Below the pieces are notes generated by a model. It searched no databases. It worked only from the letters and a program-made list of their open reading frames with translations, and was not told the DNA's origin. Below, piece by piece: positions 48,301-60,500 of a stretch of 64,000 nt of DNA. How positions within the stretch are numbered: position 1 is the first letter of the stretch; each line of letters opens with the position of its first letter. The position numbers were made by a program, and so were the translations under genes. The stretch is from Bondarzewia mesenterica (lineage: Eukaryota; Basidiomycota; Agaricomycetes; Russulales; Bondarzewiaceae): positions 1 to 64,000 of the forward strand of contig SGPL01000102.1 of the NCBI GenBank assembly GCA_004802705.1, read 5' to 3'.

Positions 48301-48958
48301 ACTCCGTGGTCTCTGCCAAAGATACTAGAAGACATTACCCTCCTCTTAGTCTCCTAAAGGATGAAGTGGCTGGAGGAGGTTAGGAGGGATACTATTGCAT
48401 CTCACAACTTAGCAGCACAGATAATGGCAAGGAAAGGGCTAAAGACAGGTAGAAAGTACGAAAAGGAGGATGAAGTGTAGTTAGAAGCAAAGAACCTTGC
48501 TACCACACACCCCTCAATAAAACTCTCTCCTTAGAGGTATAGACTTTTTTTGGGTCTTAAATGTACCATCCCCTATCAACATCTGATTGAAACTTCTCAG
48601 CACATGAAAAATTCACTTGGTATTTCACATATCCCTGATCATGCCATATGTTGAAACAAAAGCACATGGGCTAAACTTCAAAAGACCCAACCCACCTGAC
48701 CTCATAGATAATGAAGAAGTTTATGAGGTCAAATTGCTATTGGACTCATGCATGTACTGTAGAAATCTCCAATACCTGGTCAGATGGAAGGGCTACTTCC
48801 CCGTAGATGATGAATGAGTATTCAAGGAAGACCTTAAAGAAGACATGATAGATGCACATGTCATCTTCAAAGACTTCCATAAGAAACACCCATGGGCGAT
48901 AAGCCCCACATCACCTCTGTCCTTATTAGCTAATTGTCGAAGTCAATGAAGATTATAA
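45400..48958 (+). pseudogene. pol of gypsy copy C
   Basis: The protease has DSRATGRF at 45507-45530. In the RT, YMDD is at 46541-46552 and FFELTNSTATFQTIMNELF precedes it. RNase H lies at about 46890-47230. The integrase Cys pair is near 47755-47770 (CTTYQAS, second Cys lost to Tyr). ISDRGP lies near 48035 and an AHNSMAHAS-type segment near 48240. The chromodomain is at about 48740-48850 (YLVRWKGYFPVDDE). The stop is at 48956-48958. Dozens of in-frame stops make it inactive. Confidence 0.9.
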
Positions 48959-49073
48959 AGAGGGGGGCAAATTCTCTCTCTTTTCTACAGTCTCTGCAGT
49001 TTTATGATCAACCTCCTACTCCACCTAGCAATTTTTCAACTAGTACTTGCAATCTCCACCTTAGCTTTTCTAG

Positions 49074-50609
49074 TATGCCCTCTTACAGCACCTAGACCTT
49101 CCCTCCCCTACTCCTAGCACCAATCCATAGGCAACACCATCACCGACACCCTCACCCACCTCAACAGAAGCCCTCTTCAAGCAAATCTAGCAAAAGGTAG
49201 CTGCCACTTTAGAGGCAGACCCCCAAGAATATATATCCCCTTTGTCACTGAAATATCATCCTAATAATGATGCAATTGACTACTTCCATGAGGAGATAGT
49301 AAGAGATGAGGTCCTCTAGCAAGAAGCAGATGGAGTGCTCAAAATATTCGAGGAACTAGACCAAGAATAATGAAGGCAAGCTAAACTAGCCTTACAAGAG
49401 ATAGAAGGTCACTGACAAGCAAGACAGCAGATGATCTTGGAAGCATTAGCAGAAGCATCCTAGGAGGTGGGACAACAGAAAAGGGCAAGGGGGCCTTTGT
49501 GGCCATAGAGGCAGCAAAAAGAGCAAGTATAGTAGTAGAAAGGATAAGGATGAATACGGAGGACATGCATGAAGAATTAGCCAAGGCAGCACATGAGATG
49601 GAGATAGCAATCACTGATATTGAGGCCAACCTCTTCATAAAGGCTTAACAGCCCCCCACTTACCTTTGCCTCGCATTGATGATGATGCCTCTTTCTTCTT
49701 GGCCACTCCTCCCCCCATCGACACCCTTTTTCTCACTAAAACCCTACAAGAGACCTCTCTTACCTTGATGACCAGTTATACAAACCTACTCTGCCTTGCT
49801 ACACTATCTCCTGACTCTGTCAGTATCCCCTCCTTGATTGATTGCCTAAACCCACTGATGGTCATCACTAGGACTGAATTGACATTAGAAGAACTAGTCC
49901 ACTATAGACACCCAGCTACCACCAGCCCATTCACACCCTGTCCTCCCTCTCTGATACCATACACAGGCTCGACCCCCCCTTCCATGCTGCAATCATGTTA
50001 CTCATGTGATATGAATGCATCGAATGGGCAATGACCTAACTGGAGGATATGGAGGTCATGGCAGATGTTCACTACTACTGAACCCTCACCCTGAGAATAG
50101 AGGAAGAAAGCTGCCATATTGATGAATGTACCAGACAGCATACCGACCTCACCATGAAAAGGTGGGGGGTCACAGCCCACCTCCATACAGTAGAGGCAAA
50201 TGAGCAGTTGGAACCCCTAGTGGCAAACTCGTGCCTGACCCATCTCATACCCCTGGCTCTCCTCAAGGAGGCAGAATGCCTGGATGAAGAAGCAGCCAGG
50301 TGATTGCAAGAAGGCATGAGAAGCAGGCAAAAGTTGACAGTATGGAAAAGGCCAGATCGAAAGGGTCAGCAAATAGTGAGAAGAAGTGTAAGGAAACCTC
50401 ATAGTGGGCTGAGCAAGGGTAAGCAGTGCTACATCTGTAACTCATCCCTCTACCTCACTAAGGCATACCTAAAGCGTGCCCTTCCTATGAGGAGAACACC
50501 TTCTCCTAGAGATAGGAATGATGATGACAAAGGAGGGGCAGATAGCCCCTACCATGATAACGATGCCAACATGGTGAACTCCGATGTCTATGGCTATTGC
50601 ACTGACTAA
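49074..50609 (+). pseudogene. Third ORF of gypsy copy C, degraded
   Basis: It begins at the ATG at 49074 and is collinear with the third ORFs of copies A and D. Recognisable parts are PSLIDCLNPLMVITRTELTL near 49830-49890 and the C-terminal basic region ending in VYGYCTD at 50609. The zinc knuckle near 50430-50470 reads CYIC then Tyr for His and Tyr for the last Cys. These correspond to CAC-to-TAC and TGC-to-TAC transitions. Confidence 0.75.
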
Positions 50610-50650
50610 AAATCTCGTTGAGGGCAACAAGAGCATAGTGATGGGGTAGT

Positions 50651-51071
50651 TATCATGAATAACACTGAACTTGTTGGTTTTTTCTTTTTTTTGACTATAA
50701 CTTCAGATGCATTTACTATCACTTCTAATGAGGCGGTGTGATCACCCATGATCCCTTACTTATTCAGATCTTTCCCAACACCTGTGCCCTTGTATCATTA
50801 CATCATCATGGTCTATGCGCCGTAGCACAAGTCTATTTATATGTCCACAGTAGCACTTGTCTTTCTCAGCTTGATATACACTATTCTTCACTCTTGAAAC
50901 TAGCCCAGACTCGTGCATAGTAGGACATAGGGTTTTAGTCCCTGCTCCTTGGACATCACTCACTCGACCTAGCCTAAAGCTAGTGTCTAATAAAGAACCC
51001 TCTAGCTATAACAAGGCAACTAGACCAGCGCGATTACCAAGTCAGCCCACCAGAACTCGAGCGTCTTGATA
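50651..51071 (+). repeat. 3' LTR of gypsy copy C
   Basis: This LTR is collinear with 43277-43696. Its terminal TGTCA has become TATCA and the last ACA has become ATA, again transitions. Confidence 0.92.
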
Positions 51072-51289
51072 AATAGTCCCTCACACTTGAGTGAAATTTT
51101 TAGGAATTATTAATAGTATATTTATTTTTATAGAGATTTTGATAGCTCCTCTTTCATAAAATGCTCAAAATGATCTTTCTTAATTATCTGCAAGGTGTCT
51201 AATAGAGAATTTGAGGTGGAACATAGTGCTTTTAAAAGAAGGTGATATTATTGTAGAGATAATAGAGGGTCTGATGATAATAAATACAC
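51072..51289. other. AT-rich spacer
   Basis: Short AT-rich stretch between gypsy copy C and the inverted repeat. No feature is supported. Confidence 0.4.
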
Positions 51290-52350
51290 GAGGAATAATA
51301 TTATCTTTCTCATTTAGAGCACTAAATTGTGCTTCTATTATTATATATGCTTATTTTAATACTTTATAAATGCAAACCCATATATATATATATAACTTGA
51401 TATATTGATGTGCATCTCACTTTTGACAGCTTCTTTGATATTTCTTGCAGTCTAATTTATACTTTTAGTGACCTTATACTCTATAATGACATAAAAGACA
51501 TTTTTTTATAATGCTAGCAGCTTATTTGATGTTTTTTATACTAGTTCTCCTATAGCTTTTTATACTAACACCTCTAAAAGCTCAAACACAAACTTAAACT
51601 CCTCAAAATTAGATTAATCTTGAGTCACTTTTTAATAGTGGAAAGATTTTGAACTATAACTTGTAAATTAGAGATAACCGTTCTAGTCCTAGAATGTATA
51701 GCAACTTAGATGTTATATATTAAATTTAAATACAATTTAATAGCTATGTATATTGTGCTATAAAATATAGCTATAAGATAACCAGTAAGATAAGTGATCT
51801 AAATGAGATGATGCTCAAAAAAAGCAAGAGGAAGAGACTGCTCCTTTGAGTATAAAAGGTCAGCATTTAAAATAAAATTAAATAAATCATCTCAAGTTTG
51901 AAAGAGCAGATCAGCATCTAAATTGGGCAGCTCATCATTTAAAGTACTACTTTAGTTAAAATCATTTAAAAAGTTTGATAGATTATTACTAGGCTTGATG
52001 TCAAACGAACTAGAGAAATTGAATTTTAAATCTAAAGAGTTCAAGTTTGAGTCTGAGCTTTCAGAAGTGACAGCATGAAAAGCTATAAGAGAATTAGGAT
52101 GAGGGATATCAAATGAGCTGTTAATAATATTAAAAACATCTTTCATGTTATCATAAGGCATAAAGTCACTTAAAGCATGAGTTGGGTTATAAGAAATAAT
52201 AAAGGAGCTATCAAGCATGAGATGCACATCAAGTACATTAAATAATATATATATATAGATTTATATCTATAAAGTATTAAAATAAGCATGCATAATAATA
52301 GAAGCATAATTTTATATTTTGAATAAAAAAGATAATATTATTTCTCATAT
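51290..52350. repeat. Diverged inverted repeat with about 350-bp arms
   Basis: The left arm (about 51290-51640) matches the reverse complement of the right arm (about 52000-52345) with many substitutions. Shared landmarks include AATAATATTATCTTT, TTGTGCTTCTATTATTAT versus TATGCTTCTATTATTAT, GATGTGCATCTCA and TAGCTTTT. The spacer is about 350 bp. The right arm reads on the minus strand as a 91-codon frame at 51952-52227 (NSSFDIPHPNSLIAFHAVTS), and the left arm shows the broken equivalent on the plus strand (SSLFDVFYTSSPIAFYTN). It is therefore an inverted duplication of a coding fragment of unknown identity. Confidence 0.65.
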
Positions 52351-55300
52351 ATTTATTGTGAGCATACTGTATATTATTTTCTCTGTGATAACTGCTAGGC
52401 TATATATTGTCTATTAAAACTACATAGCCTAAAGTCTTCTACTTGCACTCATTCTAGATGCTCTAAGACTCTTTATACAATAAAAAAACTTTCAAATTAA
52501 AAGCTTAAGTATGTCATCATCAAGGTCATGCTCATGTCAGATATCTTAATGATAATCTAATGGTTTTTTTTTTATGATTAAAAAAAATACAAAGAATAAT
52601 AGCTCTAACAAAAGGCTACAAATAAGCTTGATTCCATTTCACCTCTGTAGATATCTTTTAATAGACTGAACACCTTTTTGAATGAGAACTACATGCTTTT
52701 AAATATGCATAATAGTTAAGATTGATGTGAGCTTGATCATTATTATAATCTTTGATGGTAATAAGATTAGGCATGCTATGCTATCTTGTATAGTTCAATT
52801 GACATTCTTGAAAAACATACTAAAATAAGCTTATTTAATTCATGTATAAAATATAATATTTTTACTGCACTTTTTGTAAAAAATAAATCATATTTATATA
52901 ATTTTAATACATTCAATGAGACAATCATAGTTAAATCTCTGATATATAAAAAGATAATATATATAAGTACAAACTTGAAGCAAGTATCACAATATGATAT
53001 AGACTCATTGCTTTTGACCTACTTAGGCTGCAGTATGAATAATTATTTACATTGACATAAGACCACTATCGATCATTGAAATAGTCCTTTAAATATATCT
53101 TCTAGCTTTTAAGCTTGACAGAATAAAGACAGTTCATGATACTTTCATAAAGATTCTGTAGATCATTTTAAATCTAATGTGCATCTTGAGAAAGTTGGAT
53201 GATAAGTTTGTAATTAGCATAAAAAAAAGTTGCTCTCATTCTCCTTGATCTATAATTTAACTTATTTTTATGTAAATAAAGAGCATAAAATTTAAACTAT
53301 ACCTTAGGTAATCATGCAGAAATTTAGCCTATAATGATAGTATCATCATCATTATTATATATTATAGCATAATAACTATATAATGTAAATAATGAGACAT
53401 CAAGATAGTCAAATTTATTAACAAGTTTTGATATTACAGCTACATTCTATATTTTGTATAATTTGATTAATATCAGAAGAATATATACAATATATAAAAT
53501 ACCATTCTACTTTGGCCATGTGAGGCATGAACCCTTACAGGATAGTAAAATTATAAAATTAAATAACTATATGTTTATAGCTTTAGTTTCAACTAAATAT
53601 TTAAAAAATAAAATATCTAGCTCACTGTCACAATTTTGCTCAATTTTTATCTAAAAGAATAATTGTCACTCATCTTTTACTTTGTTAAGACATAGAGATC
53701 TATACTAAAGGCATCAATATGAATTATAGGATAGTTTGAATTGTTATCTTTAAAACAGCACTTAACTTAGTCTTAACTATACTCTCAACTAAGAGCATAT
53801 CACACTTAATTTATTCTTTAGTTTTAAAAGTAGATATTAAAAGGAATTAAAAATTTAAAAAATTTAAAAGTATTGAATATATAAAATGATAGCATCTATT
53901 TTAATTTTGACTATATCTGAGTTAAATTTGCTTACAATTCCTGCGAGCTTTTTTTGTGCATTATAAATAGTGCTAAATGAATAAAAATATAAGCTTATAT
54001 GAATATAAATAAATATAATATGATGTTATCCTTGATAATTATATCATTGTGAGGATCATTCGTATCATAAATATGAGCCCAAGATAGATCATTAGGCACT
54101 ATGATTTGGTACTCATCAAATGTGCTTCAGTTGAAACTTAGTTTAGTCAGATTATGACTTTTTACAATAAATTTACTCTTCATGGATTTTTCATCTTTGA
54201 TCAAAATTTTTATAAAGCATAAAGCTTCAATTAGCTTTAAAAAATCATTAAAAGCCTCTTACTGCTTTATAAAGATCTAAAACACATTGGCATAAGCCAT
54301 TTAGCCTAAAAAGTGATAAAGCTTGATCTCATCAGCTTGAGCAACACTTACATGTAATATTAAATTGAGGTGCTTCAATAGGTTTAAAATTTTATGATTT
54401 TTTTTTCTTGTCTTGCCCTCTGTTTTACTTTTAAGTAAACAAGATCTAAAAATATTAACAGTAGCTGATAAATTAACACCTGCTTGACACTCTTTTAAGT
54501 CAGATCTTTACTAATATATTTTAACTATAAATAAAAGTCAAGGTATATAATACAGATTATATCTTAAATACATTATTTTTTTGAAAACTTTAAGAAAGCT
54601 ATGTGTCTAAATAATGATAAAATAATAATATAAGGACACATAATAAAAGGATTTATATCACAAGCATCTTTACTTAAAAAATGTTAATTATTACTTTCAT
54701 TATTCTAAAATTTATTTCTGCAGGCTTTTATATAAAGCTCAAAATGCTCTCTATAGAACATATAGGATGTTGTCAAGTAGAACTTGGCTTATTTAACCTT
54801 TGTTAAATTAATAGGCTAGATCAATGCAATTTTAGTCAATATAAACTTAATGGCATTTTTTTATTACTAAAAAAGGCAGTAATATCAGCTCAATCTGCTT
54901 AAACTATTTTCTATTAAAGAACAGTTTTAATAAGAGGCCATCTTTAAACAGTTTAAACCTTTAGCTATATATCTATTCATAGATATTAATAAGTACATGC
55001 AACAAAAGAATGGAAGCAATTATTATGATGAATTGGTAACTCTATGTTTGAAGTGAATCTTAAAAGCATCAACTAATTAGAGAATAAATTGATAGATTTA
55101 TCTCTTAGCACTTCAAGTTTCTCAATATATATCTTTAATACATAACTGTTTATAAGATTATGATGCTGAATAGTTGATGCCTAGGATGACTCTTCAACTG
55201 GCTCATTATCACTCCATTTCTTGAACCTCCAATATAAGCTATGCTCAAGGTGTCTTAATTTGGATGCTTTGCTAGGCCCTCTAGGGTGATTTTATAAAGA

Positions 55301-55470
55301 GTGTGAGTGATGTTTGCCATAAGTGCATCTCTTTCCTTAGTGACGTGCATTTATTTAGATATTAGTAACTAACACTATGTCATTAAATATGATCAATGAA
55401 TTCACTGTATAGTAGAACACTTAAAATGAGTATTAATGAGGATAAACATGCAAGTGTTACATATAAGCAG
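52351..55470 (-). other. AT-rich region with decayed, unidentified minus-strand reading frames
   Basis: No gene can be named. On the minus strand some stretches stay open longer than expected: about 54000-54230 (FLKLIEALCFIKILIKDEK, then WAHIYDTNDPHNDI, one stop), about 53150-53300 (NYRSRRMRATFFYANYKL then NLYESIMNCLYS) and about 55080-55270 (LRHLEHSLYWRFKKWSDNEP). They may be pieces of one dead gene that also includes the frame at 51952-52227. The family is unknown. Confidence 0.35.
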
Positions 55471-55892
55471 TGTCAAGATGCTCTGTATCTGGTGGCGTGA
55501 CTTAGTAATCATGCCAGTTCTGATGCTGTTTCTGGTTGTTGTCTGTGAGGATTCGATCTGATGCTTAGGCTGAGGCTAAAGTCAAGCTAAGGTGACGTCA
55601 AAGGTAGGGGCTGGCACCCTGTGTCCTATTGTGCATGAGTCTAGGCTAATACAAAGTATAAACCAAGTATATTAAGCTAGAGAGAAGAGTATGACACTGC
55701 AGAGATATAAATAACTAGTGTTGCAGTGCATGGACCTCTTGATGTAATTATACAAGGGTGCAGGGATGAGGATGGATTCGAGTGAGTGGAGATCGTGGGT
55801 AATCAAGCCGCCTTATTAGAAGTGTAGGTAATCATGTGTCTGAAAGTAGAAAATAAGAGAAAACTTAAACTATACAGGTACCATTTATGACA
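55471..55892 (-). repeat. 3' LTR of gypsy copy D
   Basis: This LTR is 422 bp with TGTCA...TGACA ends. An AGGAGGG polypurine tract lies just inside it near 55898-55904 (minus-strand sense). Confidence 0.93.
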
Positions 55893-55933
55893 ACTGCCCT
55901 CCTGCTATTCCCCTATTGTCCTCAACAGAATTT

Positions 55934-57451
55934 CTAGTCAGTGTGATTGCCATAGTTATCGGGGTCAACTGACCAGTCCATGTCATAGCAGGGTCTATCT
56001 GTGCCTCCTCGATCATTATAGTGGTCCCTTGGGTCATGAGAGAAGCCAGTGGGTCCCTTCTCTTTGTCAAGGAGGCACTTTGGGCAAGCCCTAGTGAAGT
56101 GGTTGACTGAGTCACAAAGGTAGCACTTTTAACAGGTCCACTGCGAGGCCTTTCCACTCCCCTCTTCACCATTTGTACCCAACCATCGGGTACCTTCATG
56201 ATCTGAGGCTTAGCATACCTCCGATGACCCCCTCCCCTAATCCATGCAGCTTCAGCTGCATCTGCTTGCCTGGCCTATTTTAAAAGGTGGGGGGGGAATC
56301 ATGTAGATGAGGGGTGAAGCAGCGACCAGGGGTTCCAGCCTGGCATTCGCATCTACAGCCTGGAGTCACGTGGAGACATCCCATTTGTCTATGGTGAACC
56401 GAGACTAGCATTGTTCATGTAAGGTGATGAGGCAGTATTCTTCCTCGATGTTGAGGGTTAGTGCGCAGTAGCGGTGGATGTCCGCTATCAAACTGAGTTC
56501 ACCTATCTGGCACAAGGCCCCTTCGATCTGTGCATACTGTTCTAATGACATGATGGTATCATAGAAGTCCTTTTCAGCTGCGATGGTGTTGTCAGTGAGG
56601 AGAGGTGGTGGGTGTACTGGGAGGGCTGTGGTGGAGTGACTGTAGTGGATGACCCCGTTCAGCGTCAGCTTAGTCTTTGTGATGACCATAGGTAGGTTGA
56701 ATCTTTCGATGAAGGAGGGGATGGCGTAGGTTGAGTCAGGAGATGGCATTGTGAGGTAGGATAGGTGCATGTAAGTGGTAGAGGAGGCAGGGCTCTGGGG
56801 TATGGGATACGTATTGGTGGATGCATCTTTATGAGGTGGGGTATCAGTGAGGAAGGAGATGTGAGGGGAAGGGGAGCAGAGTGTCATTCCTCCTGTGAGG
56901 AATGGGATCCTTTCGAGGTGGGCAACTGCCCTTTCCATATCTACCCACCCTTCAGCTAGCTCTTCTTGTAGAGCTAGTGTGGCCTCCCTTACTCTGTCCA
57001 CTGCTGCTAGGGCCTTAAAGGCCCTCCTTGCCTGCTCTTGATGCTCTGCCTCCCACTGCACCTCTGCTAGCCCTTCTAAGATTGCCTGTCAGGCAGCTTC
57101 TGCATGGTCTTCCTCTTCTATTCCTACCTGTGTGGCCTGTCTGTGGCCTTCTTTTGCTATTGCCTTAAAGATTTTGAGGGCTTCGGCCACCTCTTCTTCG
57201 AGGACCATGTTTTGCACTGCTCATTGGCCCATCTCATCGCAGATATCATTATTATTATGAGAATCAGGGGAGAGGGGCAGTGTGTACTCTATGTTACCCA
57301 TCATTTTTAGTTCTTCGAGGGTTACCTCATTAAGGTATTGTTGTTCTTTTGGGGTTATACTCTGTATAGGTGAGAGTGTTGTCTGTGAGCTATGGGTGAG
57401 GGAGGAAATGAGGAATGAGGTAGGGGTGAGAGTGCTGAGGATAGATGACAT
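55934..57451 (-). pseudogene. Third ORF of gypsy copy D, coiled coil plus CCHC zinc knuckle
   Basis: The first ATG is at 57451 (MSSILSTLTPTSF) and the stop at 55934-55936, 1518 nt, with the frame shifted relative to pol, whose stop is at 57567. The layout runs: a Ser/Thr-rich start; EEQ-type acidic segment; a helical region ARRAFKALAAVDRVREATLA (about 57030); YAIPSFIERFNLPMVITKTK (about 56690-56740); EKDFYDTIMSLEQYAQIEGA (about 56520-56580); and a basic region. The C-x2-C-x4-H-x4-C knuckle is near 56080-56125 (CYLC...H...C) in a frame shifted by one base. Conservation of this ORF across three copies argues it was a real part of the element. Confidence 0.78.
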
Positions 57452-57566
57452 ATTAAGAGAGATAGGGTTGCTATTGCAAGTACTAGTTAGAGGATTGCAA
57501 GGTATAGGAGGAAGTTGATCATAAAACTGCGGAAACTGAGGAGTGAGAGGGAATTTGCCCCTCACT

Positions 57567-60500
57567 TTATAGTCTTCATCAACCTCGACGATTGGTTGAT
57601 AAAGATGGGTCTGAAGTGGGGCTTATCGCTTGGGGGTGGCTTCTGTGAAATTCTTCGAAGGTGTCATGTGCATCCACTATGTCTTCTTCGAGGTCTTCTC
57701 GAAACATCCATTTGTCATCTGCGGATGAGTAACCCTTCTATTGGACTAAGTATTGGAGGTTTCTGTGGAACATGCAGGAGTCTAGTAGCAATTCGACCTC
57801 ATATGCTTCTTTATTATCTATGAGGTCGAGAGGGTCGGATCTTTTGAAGTTCAGACTGTGTGCATCTATTTTTGTGTATGGTGTGATCAATGATGTATGG
57901 AACACTGAGTGGATGTTCCATCTGTGTGGTAGTTTCAGTTGGACATTCACAGAAGATGAGCTGTCGAGGACTTGGAAGGGACCATATCTCTGAGGAGCAA
58001 GTTTCACCGAGGGGTGCGTGGTGGCGAGATTTTTTGCTTCTAGCTACACTTTGTCTCTCTTTTTGTATTGTCTGTCTTTCTTTGCTCCTTTTCGTGCCAT
58101 CACCTAAGCCACTAACTGATGAGAAGCGATCGTATCTTTCCTGATATCTCTTAGGCATTTCAGCCTCTGAGAGATTGCAAAGAGGGTAGAGTCTTCCAAT
58201 ATTCTCGGCAGTGACTGTGGGATGTATCCCATGATTAAGTTAAATGGGGCCTTCTTGGTAGATGAGTGGACAGTGGAGTTATGAGTGAACTCTGTGAATG
58301 ATAACAGGTCTGCCCAATCATCACCTTGGAAATTGCAGAAGATCCACAAGAACTGTTCTAGGGATTGATTCGTTCATTCCGTCTGCCCATCGGTCTAAGA
58401 GTGATAGGCCGTGGACATTGCCTGTTTTATCCCTAATTTCCTGCAGAGTTCCTTCGTGACTTTTGCAGCATATTGCAGCCCTTGATTAGAGATGACCTTG
58501 CTTGGCAGGCTATATCATTTTTATATGTGATCTTGATAGAGAGCTGTTATTTGTATTGCCATGATGGTTTTGTGACATGGGACAAATACTACTCCTTTCG
58601 ACATGTCATGGTCCATGAAAACTGCTATTGAGTCAAACCCTTTTGATACTGGTAGGTCCGTGATAAAGTCAGTTGAGACTACTTGGAATGGAAGTGCGTG
58701 GACATCAGTGGGTATGGGGACCATTGGTACTCTTGTCCTGTTGGGTTGGTTCTTCGATGCCTTGTAGATCACGCATCCTTTGACATATTCTTTAATGAAT
58801 GTTGTCATGCCTAGCCACCAAAATTCTCTTTGTACCCTCTCCACTGTTTTTCATTCTTCAGGGTGGCCAGTGGCAGGCGAGTCGTGGTGCTGCTGGACAA
58901 TTTCTCGGTGGACGTCCCTGTCTTTTGGGATGTAAATTCATCCCCTGTAGAGTATCAGACCATCTTTCATGTTTCATTCCTTCATTCCCTTTAATATTAT
59001 CCTCAGTTCGGTGGACTTTATAAGTTCTAGGGCAAGGACAATTTCATCATCCATATCCTTCGACTTCTTGATCTGATCCTTTAGGGAGGTTTCAACTGAG
59101 TCCTCTTCTGCTGNGAGTACCTTTATAAATAGCACCCTGTCCAAGAGGATGCATTCTTCATTGTCCGACCTTCCATCATTGAAGTCCAGCCACTAGGACA
59201 AGCCATCTAGAACGCACTTTGCTCCTTTGACATGGTGGATCTCAAAGTTGAAGTGGATCAAGAAGAGTGCCCATCGGGCTTGCCGACAGTTCAGCTTGCG
59301 AGCATCCTTATAGAATGTCAGGCTTTTGTGGTCAGAGTGAACCTCAACTGTATAGTCTGAGCCTTCTAGGAAGTGTCTTCATGCTTCGAAGGCTCAGACA
59401 ATTGCCAGTAGCTCCCTGTCGTAGATGTCATAGTTTTATTCTGCTAGGGAGAACCCCTTGGAGAGGTAGGCATATGAGTGCCACTGTCTGTCTTCTTCTT
59501 GTTGCAGCAAAATCCCTCTTGTAGCCATGAGTGAAGCATCTGTGTCAACCCTAAATGGCCTCATCGTGTTGGGCTGGATCAGCATCAATGTGAACGTGAA
59601 TGCATTCTTTAGTGCATCAAATGCCTTTTGCTGAGATTCTCCCTAGTGCCATTTGGCATCTTTCTTCATGAGGTCATGCATGAGTTGTGCTAGGTGGGCA
59701 TACCCCTTGATAAAGCACCGGTAAAAGTTGCCGAACCCTAGGAAAGATCAGACATCCTGTACTTTCTGGGGTGTGGCCAGTTGGAAAGCCCTTCAACTTT
59801 TATTGGGTCTATCTCTATCTTGTCATGGGAGATGATAAATCCCAGGTAGTCCACCTTTCCTGCTTTGAAGGTACTTTTTTTTCAGCTTGAGGAAGAGATC
59901 GTTTTTTGCCAATTGATGGAGTATTTCACCTACAAGCTCCCAATGCCTTTCCATGTGAACAGTTGCTACCAGAATGTCGTCCATGTAGATGATTACTTCT
60001 CCTGTCATGATCAGGTTCTTGAAGAGTTCATTCATCATGGTTTGGAATGTTGTCGGCAAGTTGGTCAGGCCGAAGAACATCACCATTAGTTCAAACAATC
60101 CTCAGTTAGTAAGGAATGCTGCCTTTTCCTGATCTCCTTCCTTGATGCAGATATTGTTATACCCCAACGGACATCCATTTTAATAAATATGCGCTTGTTC
60201 TTCAGGCTTTTTATGATATCTGAACTAAGTGGGAGGGGGTATCTGTTCTTAATAGTGTATTCATTTAGCTTTCAGTAGTCCTGTACTAGGCAGAGCTTTC
60301 TATCCTTCTTTTTGACAAAGAAGAAAGGAGAGGCATAGGGTGACTTGGACGTCCTGATGGTCCCTCGCCTCAGATGCTCATCTAAGAACTTGTCAAGCTC
60401 AGCCTGTTCATTCCGAGATAGAGGGATAACCTTTGTTATAGTTCTGTCAGGTGCACCAGGCTTCAGCTCAATCTTGTAGTCCCAAGCATGAGGAGGGGGA

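Larger units (their letters stand above)
43277..51071 (+). mobile_element. Ty3/gypsy chromodomain LTR retrotransposon, copy C, heavily decayed
   Basis: This is the same family as copies A and D, 7795 bp, in the opposite orientation to both. LTRs are 420 and 421 bp. Flanking 5-mers AAGAG (43272-43276) and AATAG (51072-51076) differ at one base and may be a decayed target duplication. The coding part has many TAG, TGA and TAA codons at positions where copies A and D have Trp, Gln or Arg, matching C-to-T and G-to-A changes. It keeps the full domain order including the third ORF. Confidence 0.93.
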
